28,341 nt of DNA from CAZKUB01 sp964592335 (GCA_964592335.1 CAZQEU010000015.1:1-28341); one strand, 5' to 3'. Shown: positions 15,705 through 23,888, counted from the first letter of the stretch. Program-made: numbers and translations. Notes: a model not told the origin generated them from the sequence alone.

Positions 15705-16236
15705 ATAAATCAAAAAAATCTCTAAGTTTAGCTATATTAGGGTTTGATATACCGCATTTCTCTGCTGCAAACATTTTTTCAAGTAGATATATCTCTGAAA
15801 TATAACCCTTGAAAACTATTTTTATATTCTCAACAAAACTTTTTGCGTCTTTGATATCATTTGCAGTAAAGCATATAACCCAATCAAAAGCACCATTTGC
15901 GTATATGCTGCTTATTACTTCAATATCTGATTTTTTTGATTTTTTAACCAGTTCTCTATTTACTATTTTGCCTATCAACTCTTTTGTAAGAGGCTCGTTT
16001 GATCTTTTAATTAAGACTATAAAACCATTTTTTTCTTGTTTTTCTTCATCGATTATTGCGGTGTATCCCCATATTGTGTTATTTTTTTCTAAATTTTTGA
16101 TTATTCTCCATACTTTCTGACGTGAAAAACCACAGGTCTTTGCTATTTCATTTATGCTTTTATTGGCATTTTTTGTAAGTTCATCTAATATCTTTTTTTC
16201 ATCTTTTTTTATTTGTTTAACACTATTTTTTGCCAT
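15703..16236 (-). CDS. Lrp/AsnC-family transcription regulator
   Basis: The 177-residue protein has an N-terminal helix-turn-helix (about residues 12-60: D-E-K-K-I-L-D-E-L, then S-I-N-E-I-A-K-T-C-G-F-S-R-Q-K-V-W-R-I-I-K-N-L-E) and a C-terminal alpha/beta region that resembles the Lrp ligand/oligomer domain (Y-A-N-G-A-F-D-W-V-I-C-F near residue 123). The ATG at 16236 is chosen over upstream near-start codons because the HTH follows at normal distance and a TATA box lies 26 bases upstream, as in a leaderless mRNA. It is divergent from the C25 peptidase gene, with inverted repeats in the shared 218-base space, so it may control that gene and itself. Its ligand is unknown. Confidence 0.82.
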   Translation of the reverse strand: MAKNSVKQIKKDEKKILDELTKNANKSINEIAKTCGFSRQKVWRIIKNLEKNNTIWGYTAIIDEEKQEKNGFIVLIKRSNEPLTKELIGKIVNRELVKKSKKSDIEVISSIYANGAFDWVICFTANDIKDAKSFVENIKIVFKGYISEIYLLEKMFAAEKCGISNPNIAKLRDFFDL

Positions 16237-16258
16237 ATGGGGTGGTATAAAGACGTTA

Positions 16259-16266
16259 TTATATAA
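16259..16266 (-). promoter_or_regulatory. TATA box of the Lrp-type regulator
   Basis: TTATATAA (same on both strands) centred about 26 nt before the regulator ATG, without a Shine-Dalgarno, so the mRNA is probably leaderless. Confidence 0.55.
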
Positions 16267-16279
16267 AAATATTCCTTTT

Positions 16280-16327
16280 ATGTAACAATTTGAAAAAAAG
16301 TTTGTATTCATTTAAATTTTGTTACAT
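16280..16327. promoter_or_regulatory. 9-bp inverted repeat, candidate Lrp operator
   Basis: ATGTAACAA (16280-16288) and its exact complement TTGTTACAT (16319-16327) are separated by 30 bases, with partial A/T complementarity continuing inward. The centre-to-centre distance is 39 bases, close to four helix turns, so a multimeric Lrp protein could bind both arms on one face. It lies just upstream of the regulator TATA box. Confidence 0.45.
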
Positions 16328-16378
16328 TTTTTCTTTATTTTTTTAATTTTTTAACATAAAACTTTTGAAATGTTTTTT

Positions 16379-16391
16379 GTATTAGTAATAC
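16379..16391. promoter_or_regulatory. 13-bp palindrome touching the peptidase TATA box
   Basis: GTATTAGTAATAC is a perfect palindrome around a central G. It directly adjoins a TATA-like TTAAATAA (16392-16399), about 60 nt before the C25 peptidase ATG, where a bound protein would block or help TBP/TFB. Confidence 0.45.
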
Positions 16392-16454
16392 TTAAATAAA
16401 GATCAACTGATACCTTTTTTGTTCAAAATATTGTATTTCAATTTTTGAATTTGG

Positions 16455-19400
16455 ATGGGACTATCTGTGTATTGGGATGCGCCTGAAAAACTGCTTAGCG
16501 GAAAGCAGCGTTATTTTGTATTATACATAGTGTTAACTCTGTTTTTTTCCAATTTTTTTATTTCATTTTATTCAACTGCAAATAGTAATCAATCATCTAT
16601 TATATGTAATATTGAATTTGAAGATCCTTCTTTTTTTGATATATCTATTAACAATTCTGTTTTTACATACGTAAAATTAGATGATTGTATTTCTTTTGGA
16701 AAAACAGGCGATCCTGTTTTACCTGTGTATCCTGCAAGAATACTTGTTCCTTCAGGCAAAATTGTATCAGATGTTAAAGTTTCAAATAGGCCTTTTATAG
16801 AAATAAGAGATGATCTAATAAATAAACCTGTGGCTCCTCAGCAGGAATCATTTCCTTTTAGTAAAAACATTGATGAAAATAATTTTTTGATAAATGAAAC
16901 TCTCTATAACTCTCAGGAACCTGTTTTTGATGAGGTTTATAGTTTAGGTGATCTTGGTTTTTGCAGGGGTTATAAAGTTTTCACGATTTTTTTGTATCCT
17001 GTTCAATATATTCCAAAATCTGGTTTGTTGTATTATACCCCTGAGATTACTATTGATCTTGTTCTTGAGGATTCTGATAAAAAAAATTTAGAAAATGAAA
17101 ATATTTTTTATAGGGATTCATATGAGGATAATAAGTTAATTAGTAATCTGGTTGAGAATCCTGAGGAGTATATTTCTTATAAAAATCTAAAATCAGGTTC
17201 AAATGATTTAGTTTTTGAATTTGAAAATGGCATTTGTGATCCCTCTGAAACCTATGAGTATGTAATTATTACATCTGATTCTCTCTCCAATACCGTGGGT
17301 TATGAATATAATCTATCTGATTTAGTAGTTCACAGGGAAAGTTACAGTGGGTTTAATGCAACAATTGTAACTGTGGAAGAAATTTCTTCTTGTTCAGATT
17401 ACTGGAATCAAACAAGTACCTTTAATGATACACAAGCGCATGTTAGAGAATTCTGTAAGGATGCTTATCAGGATTGGAATACAGAATATGTACTTTTAGC
17501 AGGTGATTGGGACTCAGATCCCGATCATCAAATAGTGCCTTTTAGACTATTTACAGATTATTATGAGATTGTATCTTATGATTCTATGGCCTGTGATATG
17601 TATTATAGTCATTTAGATGGTGATTGGTATTGTTCATCTGAGGATATTTGGGGTGGTGGAGTTGGTAGTGGTGTCAATGATTTGTATGGCGAGTTATTTA
17701 TTGGAAGAATTACAGCAAGTAATGCAGAGCATATCTCAAATGCTGTTTCTAAGATTATAAATTATGATATAAATAATAGTCTTTCAACTGAGTGGCTTAG
17801 AAGCTCTTCTTTTTGGGGTGGGCATCTTGGATGGGACAATGTAAGCTCAAAACAATATATGGAAGAGTTAAGACTTGGAACAGATACACATAGAGATTTT
17901 ACAGGTTTTGAAGAGTTCAATACAAATCATTCTTGCTTACAGATAGATACTTCTGAGAGGATATATGATGAAGATGTTGATTTAGATTATCCTACTTATT
18001 TTGAGAACTGTTTAACAAATGATAATGCATCAATTATAAATCATTTGGATCATGGTAGTTGGTCAAAGATTTTTAGTCTTGAAAACTGGGATGATATAAC
18101 AAACTCAAAACCATTTTTTGGTTATTCGCAGGCTTGTATGTCTGGAAGGTTTCATAACTTGGGTACTGGTGAATCGGGTTGTGAGATGATGATATGCTCA
18201 TATCCTGATAAACATGCTTATGCGTTAGTTCTTAACACAGGTTATGGTTATGGATCAAATGCTAATACAGATGGTGCGAGTCAGTATTTACATGCATATT
18301 TCTGGGATTATTTTTTTAATATACAAGCAGATCATACTGAAAACTGGCAGATAGGAAACGCCATGGCTTATTCTCAGGATAAAATGGCTGCAGTTATAAA
18401 TTCTAATTCACATGCATGGTGTTATGCGTGGTATAGTGCTCATCTGTTTGGTGACCCTGCGCAAAAAATACGTTTAAACAGTTCAAATACCGCACCTATA
18501 TTGGAGAACCCGGATCCTTTAGATGATTCTGTTAATATTGCTTTGAATCTTTCAGAGTTAAGTGTTAATATTTCTGATATTAATTCTGATAGTCTAACTT
18601 GGAATATTGAAACTATTCCAGATGTTGGTAATTCCTCAGGGGTAGATGAGGCGGGTGGAATAAAAATTTGTAATATTTCAAATCTTAGCTATGCAACAGA
18701 ATATACATGGTATGTTAATGTGACAGATTCTTATACCTGGACAAATGAGAGTTATTCATTTACAACCCGTTCGTTATATACTCCTGATCCGCCATCATCT
18801 TTTAACACAAATAATACTAGATTTCAAATACAACTAAATTGGATAGATGATGATGAAGCAGATTTTACTCTAGTTGAATGTAGCGATTATGAGGATAGTA
18901 CCTGGAATATAAGTGATCATGATGAGTTATATAATGGTACAGATCAAACAGCTTTACAAGAAGATTTAGCACCGCAAACCATTAGGTATTACAAGTTATG
19001 GTCATATAATAATACAGATAATGTCTGGAGTAACCCCGCATTAATTAACACCTCTACAACACATAATTTTGCTCCAATGGTTAGTTCTCCAGACCCTGGT
19101 AATAATTCAATTATTCAAAATCTTTCTCTGAACTGGAGTATCAACATAGATGATTTAGAAAATGATTCTTTTAATTACTCGATTCAATGCAGTAATAATC
19201 AAAGTAAATCTGAAAACAATTCAGATGATGGAACTAAAAATATAACATTTATGAATCTAAGTTATTCCACAACATATACGATATGGGTTAATGCATATGA
19301 TATCTATAACATAAGTTCTAAATGGTATAATTTTACAACAAGACCTGGTCCTTCTAATAATTCAGCGCCAACAGTTACAGATCCAAATCCTAGTAATGAT

Positions 19401-20837
19401 ACAGATAATGTTGAAAAAACTCTATCAAGCCTTAGCATACTTTTAAACGATAGTGATGGAGACAGTTTTAACTGGAGTATTCAAACCAGCCCAGATATCG
19501 GTAACTCTTTAGGATTAAATGCAACTAATGGTACTAAACAATGCAGTGTTTCTTCTCTTTCATATTCAACGAATTATATATGGTATGTTAATGTGACAGA
19601 TGGATTAAATTATACAAATAAAACATATTATTTTACAACAGAATCAGAGCCACCCTCTCCAGATCCGCCTGCAAGAAGATATACACCATCTTATACTCCG
19701 CCCCCCAAAAATATTCCTCCAACATCAAATGCTAATGGTTCATACCAAGGTTTTGTAAATCAAAGCATAAGCTTTGATGGCTCAAAAAGCAGTGATGAAG
19801 ATGGAGAGATAACAGAATATAGCTGGAATTTTGGTGATGGAAACAAAAGCTCTGAAGAATCAGTTAATCATATTTACTTAAAACCAGGTAATTATACTGT
19901 AAAATTAACAGTCACAGATGACAAAGATGAAAGCTCAACAGATACAACTTTTGCAAATATAATAATAGATGAGACAACAGTGGAAGAAAATAAAACAGAT
20001 CCATATAATCCTGATGATGTAATAATATCAAATATTGACAGTGACAATGATAACATTCCTGATGAAATAGAAAAAAAGATAGGGTCTGATTATCAAAGTT
20101 CTGAAAATATAATAAGCTTTGAAATCAATGGTAACACCTATTGCTTGATAGACCGGGAGGGTGACGGAGAAATAGATTTAGTATATGACACAGTAACAGA
20201 AGAAATATCTGATGTTGTCATTGAAAATGATATGGTATTGATTGATGTCACAGATGATGGAGAATGGGATTATTATTATGAAATAAGTTCACAGGCTTAT
20301 GGAGAATACAGCACACTTGAAAAAACACAAGAAAATAAACAAAATTCAGTTTTTGTTTTTAAAAATTGGTTTATAGCTCTTGTTTTATGTTTGTTAATTT
20401 TTGCTATGATAATAGTAGCATATAAATTATTTTTTAGTTCAAAATCTGAAAAACACACCTATAATTATTTAACAAATTACAGATTAGAAAATAATCTAGA
20501 CCTAGATAAAGTTCATTTCTTTTCAAAACACAATAAACACAAAAAAATATCAAAAAATAAGTTGACAAAAAATCAGTTAATATCAACTTCAGATGAACAT
20601 TATAAAACAGGTTCAAGTGTAAAAAACGTAATTGATGATAATCTTAAATCAGGATTAGAAAAAGAATCAAATGATTTGTTTTCAGATGAACCAGATTCAT
20701 TTATGATTAAAAACCGATCTGAAAGATTTAAAGATTATGCTAAAACAAACTATACTAATAGACATCATGAAGAAATAATTGATCAGATTGACGAGATGAT
20801 AAATACAAAAAATAAAGATAAATTCAAAGAAAACTAG
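16455..20837 (+). CDS. C25 (gingipain-type) cysteine peptidase with Ig-like and PKD domains, membrane-anchored
   Basis: The 1460-residue protein has a hydrophobic export segment (about residues 22-42), a propeptide-like part, then a C25 catalytic domain. The catalytic pair is visible as N-H-L-D-H-G-S (His533) and S-Q-A-C-M-S-G-R-F (Cys561). About residues 682-775, 873-963 and 970-1065 are three similar Ig-like repeats that each start A-P-x-(4)-P-x-P and end Y-x-F-T-T; a fibronectin-like segment lies between the first two. A Pro-rich linker, a PKD domain (1091-1176, with W-N-F-G-D-G-N) and a calcium-type D-S-D-N-D-N-I-P-D loop from Asp1195 follow. A membrane helix at about 1304-1326 leads to a charged tail of about 130 residues, presumed cytoplasmic. 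N-x-S/T sites are frequent. Likely use is digestion of external protein. Confidence 0.9.
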   Translation: MGLSVYWDAPEKLLSGKQRYFVLYIVLTLFFSNFFISFYSTANSNQSSIICNIEFEDPSFFDISINNSVFTYVKLDDCISFGKTGDPVLPVYPARILVPSGKIVSDVKVSNRPFIEIRDDLINKPVAPQQESFPFSKNIDENNFLINETLYNSQEPVFDEVYSLGDLGFCRGYKVFTIFLYPVQYIPKSGLLYYTPEITIDLVLEDSDKKNLENENIFYRDSYEDNKLISNLVENPEEYISYKNLKSGSNDLVFEFENGICDPSETYEYVIITSDSLSNTVGYEYNLSDLVVHRESYSGFNATIVTVEEISSCSDYWNQTSTFNDTQAHVREFCKDAYQDWNTEYVLLAGDWDSDPDHQIVPFRLFTDYYEIVSYDSMACDMYYSHLDGDWYCSSEDIWGGGVGSGVNDLYGELFIGRITASNAEHISNAVSKIINYDINNSLSTEWLRSSSFWGGHLGWDNVSSKQYMEELRLGTDTHRDFTGFEEFNTNHSCLQIDTSERIYDEDVDLDYPTYFENCLTNDNASIINHLDHGSWSKIFSLENWDDITNSKPFFGYSQACMSGRFHNLGTGESGCEMMICSYPDKHAYALVLNTGYGYGSNANTDGASQYLHAYFWDYFFNIQADHTENWQIGNAMAYSQDKMAAVINSNSHAWCYAWYSAHLFGDPAQKIRLNSSNTAPILENPDPLDDSVNIALNLSELSVNISDINSDSLTWNIETIPDVGNSSGVDEAGGIKICNISNLSYATEYTWYVNVTDSYTWTNESYSFTTRSLYTPDPPSSFNTNNTRFQIQLNWIDDDEADFTLVECSDYEDSTWNISDHDELYNGTDQTALQEDLAPQTIRYYKLWSYNNTDNVWSNPALINTSTTHNFAPMVSSPDPGNNSIIQNLSLNWSINIDDLENDSFNYSIQCSNNQSKSENNSDDGTKNITFMNLSYSTTYTIWVNAYDIYNISSKWYNFTTRPGPSNNSAPTVTDPNPSNDTDNVEKTLSSLSILLNDSDGDSFNWSIQTSPDIGNSLGLNATNGTKQCSVSSLSYSTNYIWYVNVTDGLNYTNKTYYFTTESEPPSPDPPARRYTPSYTPPPKNIPPTSNANGSYQGFVNQSISFDGSKSSDEDGEITEYSWNFGDGNKSSEESVNHIYLKPGNYTVKLTVTDDKDESSTDTTFANIIIDETTVEENKTDPYNPDDVIISNIDSDNDNIPDEIEKKIGSDYQSSENIISFEINGNTYCLIDREGDGEIDLVYDTVTEEISDVVIENDMVLIDVTDDGEWDYYYEISSQAYGEYSTLEKTQENKQNSVFVFKNWFIALVLCLLIFAMIIVAYKLFFSSKSEKHTYNYLTNYRLENNLDLDKVHFFSKHNKHKKISKNKLTKNQLISTSDEHYKTGSSVKNVIDDNLKSGLEKESNDLFSDEPDSFMIKNRSERFKDYAKTNYTNRHHEEIIDQIDEMINTKNKDKFKEN

Positions 20838-20845
20838 TTTTTTTT
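20838..20845 (+). terminator. T8 run after the C25 peptidase gene
   Basis: Eight T directly after the TAG stop, in the 49-base gap before the SDR gene. No hairpin is seen. Confidence 0.4.
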
Positions 20846-20886
20846 ATCCACAATTCTTTTACATTAAAAAAACATTTTAAAAAAAT

Positions 20887-21624
20887 ATGTTAAAACAAAA
20901 AACTGCTCTAATTACAGGAGCATCCCGGGGAATAGGTAGAGGAATAGCTCTTAAGTTTGCAGAAAACAATGCTTTTGTTGGGATTAACTATGTTTCAAAT
21001 GATAAAAAAGCAGAAGAAACACTAAATGCTGTGAAAAACAAGGGTGGAGAAGGCATTCTTTTAAAAGGAGATATTTCAAATCCAGGTGATGTTGAAAACA
21101 TAGTTGACAAACTTGTTGATAAACAAAAAAAGATAGATATTTTGGTAAATAATGCAGGTATTTATTTTAGAAATAGCTTTGATGAGATACCAGAAAACAT
21201 TTGGGAAAAAGTAATTAAAACAAACCTGTCAAGTTGTTATTACTTGACAAAAAAAGTACTGCCTTTTATAAAACCTGGTGGTAGAATAATTTTTATCAGC
21301 TCTCAACTTGCTTTTAAAGGCTCATCGCATGGTTCAGATTATGCAACTACAAAAGCGGGGATGCTTGGTCTTATGAGAAGTCTTGCCCTTGAGCTTGCCA
21401 GCAAAAACATACTTGTAAATGCTGTTGCCCCGGGAACAGTTGATACAGATATAATTGGTCATTACACTGAGGATATGAGGAAAAAAAGAATTGAGAAAAT
21501 TCCACTTCGACGACTTGGAATTCCAGGTGATATTGCTGATGCTTGTTTGTTTTTAGCATCAGATATGTCCAGCTATATAACTGGTGAGACGATAAATGTG
21601 AATGGTGGATTGTATATACACTAA
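20887..21624 (+). CDS. Short-chain dehydrogenase/reductase (FabG-like)
   Basis: The 245-residue protein is a classical SDR. The NAD(P)-binding T-G-A-S-R-G-I-G is at residues 10-17, N-N-A-G at about 87-90, and the catalytic set is Ser139, Tyr152 and Lys156 (Y-A-T-T-K). P-G-T-V-D-T and the C-terminal T-G-E-T-I-N-V-N-G-G are also standard. Arg14 in the glycine motif mildly favours NADPH. Closest in style to 3-oxoacyl-ACP reductase or glucose 1-dehydrogenase-type enzymes; since archaea lack normal fatty-acid synthesis, the substrate cannot be named. It stands alone between T runs, with short A/T-rich flanks. Confidence 0.88.
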   Translation: MLKQKTALITGASRGIGRGIALKFAENNAFVGINYVSNDKKAEETLNAVKNKGGEGILLKGDISNPGDVENIVDKLVDKQKKIDILVNNAGIYFRNSFDEIPENIWEKVIKTNLSSCYYLTKKVLPFIKPGGRIIFISSQLAFKGSSHGSDYATTKAGMLGLMRSLALELASKNILVNAVAPGTVDTDIIGHYTEDMRKKRIEKIPLRRLGIPGDIADACLFLASDMSSYITGETINVNGGLYIH

Positions 21625-21629
21625 CAAAC

Positions 21630-21636
21630 TTTTTTT
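21630..21636 (+). terminator. T7 run after the SDR gene
   Basis: Seven T, 5 bases after the SDR stop and before the TATA box of the next gene. Confidence 0.35.
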
Positions 21637-21647
21637 ATTTAAATAAA

Positions 21648-21656
21648 TTAAATATA
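21648..21656 (+). promoter_or_regulatory. TATA box of the double-rhodanese gene
   Basis: TTAAATATA about 30 nt before the ATG at 21682, with no Shine-Dalgarno, so a leaderless or very short-leader transcript. Confidence 0.45.
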
Positions 21657-21681
21657 CTAAAACAGATATTAAGAAAAAAAT

Positions 21682-22446
21682 ATGGATAAGCAAGACGAAA
21701 GAAAAAACAATGAAAAATCATTGCGTGCTATAATAACAGTTGTTTTTACTTTAATCATTGTTTTTATTGCAATTTATCTAGCTTTAAATCTTTTAGATGA
21801 CTCAAGTACTTATTATAGTGTATCCTCTGAGGAGGCTTTTGATCTTATAAATAATACTGCCAATCTTACTGTCGTAGATGTTAGAGGCCTGGAGGGGTGC
21901 AGTACTTGTCAATTCAATAATGGACATTTACCTGGTGCTGAGATGAATATCAACCCTGAGAATTATTATAACTGGACTAATGATATACTTGTGTATAGTA
22001 AAAATGGTACAGTAGGTGCTAGTTTCTGTGAAAATTTAACTGGTAAAGTAGAGGGCAAGATCTACAATCTTGAAGGTGGTTATGAAAAATGGGAGTCAAA
22101 GGGCTATCCTACAAGTGATTACTATATTTATACTACTAGTTTTTCTAATATAGATCCATCTGAAGCATATGATTTAATAAATAGTTCTTCTAATCTGGAT
22201 GTTGTAGATTGCCGTGGTCTTGAAGGCTGTAGTAGTTGCCAGTTTAATCATGGGCATCTACCCAGTGCTAGATTAAATTCTAATGCACTTACTCTTTATG
22301 ACTCAACAGAGGATATATTGGTTTATAGTAAAGATGGTTCTGTCGGCTCAAGTTTTTGCTCTGATTTAGTAGGCCATGTTTATGGTAAAATCTATAATAT
22401 AAAAGGCGGCTATAATGCATGGGTCGCTGCAGGTTTTCCAGTATAA
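21682..22446 (+). CDS. Membrane-anchored tandem rhodanese-like protein with altered active site
   Basis: The 254-residue protein has a charged N-terminus, a membrane helix at about residues 15-37, and two rhodanese-like domains (about 45-145 and 150-254) that are clearly copies of each other. Each has V-V-D-x-R-G-L-E-G, F-N-x-G-H-L-P, I-L-V-Y-S and G-K-I-Y-N-x-x-G-G-Y-x-x-W. The active-site Cys expected right after I-L-V-Y is Ser in both (Ser106, Ser216). Instead, each domain has an inserted C-S-x-C (Cys73/76; Cys183/186) just before the G-H-L-P loop, and a Cys ten residues after the Ser (Cys116; Cys226). Ordinary sulfur transfer by the canonical Cys is therefore unlikely; redox, persulfide or metal binding outside the membrane are alternatives. 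Confidence 0.85.
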   Translation: MDKQDERKNNEKSLRAIITVVFTLIIVFIAIYLALNLLDDSSTYYSVSSEEAFDLINNTANLTVVDVRGLEGCSTCQFNNGHLPGAEMNINPENYYNWTNDILVYSKNGTVGASFCENLTGKVEGKIYNLEGGYEKWESKGYPTSDYYIYTTSFSNIDPSEAYDLINSSSNLDVVDCRGLEGCSSCQFNHGHLPSARLNSNALTLYDSTEDILVYSKDGSVGSSFCSDLVGHVYGKIYNIKGGYNAWVAAGFPV

Positions 22447-22502
22447 GATATTTTACTAATTTTATCGCTATTATTCTAAAAAAAATTATTTTTAAAAAGA
22501 GA

Positions 22503-22560
22503 AGTCTGGAAAGAAGAAGGAATGGGATGGGATGCGCCCATAAAACTCTAAATCCAGACT
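22503..22560. other. GC-rich structured island: possible ncRNA, or short peptide MGWDAPIKL
   Basis: In an AT-rich gap, AGTCTGGA (22503-22510) pairs with TCCAGACT (22553-22560), enclosing a second hairpin ATGGG-ATGCG-CCCAT. From 22522 the plus strand also reads a tiny frame, M-G-W-D-A-P-I-K-L-stop. That resembles the unusual N-terminus of the C25 peptidase (M-G-...-W-D-A-P-E-K-L), and the DNA shares TGGGATGCGCC and then AAAACT. It may be an RNA, a leader peptide or a gene remnant. Confidence 0.35.
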
Positions 22561-22631
22561 CCCCCAATACTATAAAAACACAATCCTTTATAAATCTAAT
22601 CCTCTTAATATACGGATTTGATAAATCATTC

Positions 22632-23279
22632 TTATAAATCTAAAAAATTACGGTTATCTTTTATTATTTCAGCGTAATCAAAAACACTACCTGCGCTATA
22701 CAAAACCAATGTTTCATAGCCGTTGATAAAAATATTATCTGAACTGGTAAGTATTAAAATTACTGTTATTCCCTTTATAAAACCATAATAGTTTAAATTA
22801 AATCCTTTAATATTTTTAGTACCCGTGCATTTTAGATTAAATCCTTCGTTTTTTAACTCGAGTTTATAATCTTCTTCTATTATATCTTTTGTTTGACTGC
22901 TACTATATACTTTATATTTTATGCCTTCAAAAGAGGCTATTGAATTTAGTGGTAAAGAATATTTTTCAGCTGTTTCTTGTATGTTTATTTCTTTTATTTT
23001 TCCTATAGGCTCTTTTATTTCTAAAAAGTTTTTAACTGGTATAAAACCTGCGTTAAATGAAGAAGAGACTAGCATAATTAGTATGATAAAAAATGTGATT
23101 AGAAAAGATGTTCTTTTAAGATTAAAAACATATTTTTTTGGTTTTGTTTTTTCTATTTTGTTTTTAGGTTTTTTTATATCTTTGCTTTGTTGTTTTGAAT
23201 TATTTAAAACATCTGGTTCAAAACTATTCTGATTAGTATATTTGTTTTTTTTAAGATATATTATTTCAACATCTGTCAA
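22632..23279 (-). CDS. Single-pass membrane protein, function unknown
   Basis: The 215-residue product has a Lys/Asn-rich N-terminal part (residues 1-52, likely cytoplasmic), one membrane helix (about 56-75, F-L-I-T-F-F-I-I-L-I-M-L-V) and a soluble part of about 135 residues with alternating strands and an I-T-V-I-L-I-L pattern near the end. No family is recognised. The TTG at 23279 is the likely start: AGGGG lies about 12 bases before it, and a TATATAA element about 45 bases upstream gives a short leader; no in-frame ATG lies near the start of the coding sequence. It is convergent with the double rhodanese and downstream of another small membrane protein gene on the same strand. Confidence 0.65.
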   Translation of the reverse strand: MTDVEIIYLKKNKYTNQNSFEPDVLNNSKQQSKDIKKPKNKIEKTKPKKYVFNLKRTSFLITFFIILIMLVSSSFNAGFIPVKNFLEIKEPIGKIKEINIQETAEKYSLPLNSIASFEGIKYKVYSSSQTKDIIEEDYKLELKNEGFNLKCTGTKNIKGFNLNYYGFIKGITVILILTSSDNIFINGYETLVLYSAGSVFDYAEIIKDNRNFLDL

Positions 23280-23347
23280 TTTCTTATTTCCCCTACAAAA
23301 ATTATTTTTGTTTTTCTTCTTATATAAACTTTTATTTACAGATGTTG
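23267..23347. promoter_or_regulatory. 10-bp inverted repeat flanking the promoter of the 22632-23279 gene
   Basis: CAACATCTGT (23267-23276) and its exact complement ACAGATGTTG (23338-23347) lie 61 bases apart. The minus-strand TATA element (23321-23327) is between them and one arm covers codons 2-5 of the gene. The positions fit a looped operator, but the meaning is unproven. Confidence 0.3.
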
Positions 23348-23366
23348 TCGAAATTAATTAAAAAAG

Positions 23367-23789
23367 TTATTTTTCATCAAAATTAAAGCCACCTACCAGT
23401 GTGTTAGATGGTATATGTCTTAGTGCAACATTTCCCTTACAGTTTGTAACAGTATCTCCTTCTTTTATAGATCCTGATGGTAGATTGGCCATACCTGAGC
23501 AGATCTCGTGGTCATCCCATTTGATTCCGTCTTCATAGATTTTTTGCACCTTCAATGTTTTGGTGTTTTTATCCATTGTAAATACTGCTGGGAGTTTATG
23601 TGGATGTTTTTCTTCATGAGTGTCAAACTTACCCATTAAAATAAAAATCAAAAACAGACAGAAAAGACCTGTTAAGAAGAATTGTATAGGATATATCCAT
23701 ATTGCGCAGATCCAACTTATAATCCAGATTATACCAAGAATTTTTTCTGTAGATGGTACTTTCTCAATTATCCCCTCCAGGTCCATCAT
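23367..23789 (-). CDS. Small membrane protein with soluble C-terminal domain, function unknown
   Basis: The 140-residue product has a hydrophobic stretch at about residues 15-52, enough for two membrane helices (I-L-G-I-I-W-I-I-S-W-I-C-A-I-W-I, then F-F-L-T-G-L-F-C-L-F-L-I-F-I-L). A soluble tail of about 85 residues holds D-x-H-E-E-K-H-P-H-K and a C-terminal part with Cys, Gly and His (H-E-I-C-S-G-M, N-C-K-G-N-V-A-L-R-H). No family is recognised. The soluble part could be a small beta barrel, as its end (S-G-S-I-K-E-G-D-T-V, then A-L-R-H-I-P-S-N-T-L-V-G-G) resembles NfeD- or OB-like strands, but this is weak. Two adjacent ATGs (23789, 23786) can both serve; no Shine-Dalgarno is visible. Confidence 0.65.
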   Translation of the reverse strand: MMDLEGIIEKVPSTEKILGIIWIISWICAIWIYPIQFFLTGLFCLFLIFILMGKFDTHEEKHPHKLPAVFTMDKNTKTLKVQKIYEDGIKWDDHEICSGMANLPSGSIKEGDTVTNCKGNVALRHIPSNTLVGGFNFDEK

Positions 23790-23828
23790 AATATGAATGA
23801 TATTACAAGTATTTAATTTTATTTTTTT

Positions 23829-23888
23829 CTACATTAAGATAAAGAAGATGTAGTCAATATTGGATAAGATAGAATCTTCTAGAGATTC
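23829..23888 (+). other. Two small hairpins upstream of the surface-protein gene
   Basis: CTACAT (23829-23834) pairs with ATGTAG (23848-23853), and GAATCT (23872-23877) pairs with AGATTC (23883-23888) over a 5-base loop. They lie 90-150 bases upstream of the TATA element used for the gene at 24041, so they are outside its likely transcript and could be operator sites or part of an unseen RNA. The rest of the 251-base gap (23790-24040) is plain A/T-rich sequence. Confidence 0.3.

Noticed and set aside
16455..22560. The shared WDAP-coding core as ends of an insertion sequence
   Set aside because: The two copies are in the same orientation, about 6 kb apart with ordinary genes between; there is no transposase or target duplication.
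22419..22637. Plus-strand 72-residue frame after the double rhodanese
   Set aside because: It starts inside the rhodanese gene, runs across the hairpin island, and has no ribosome site or recognisable content.
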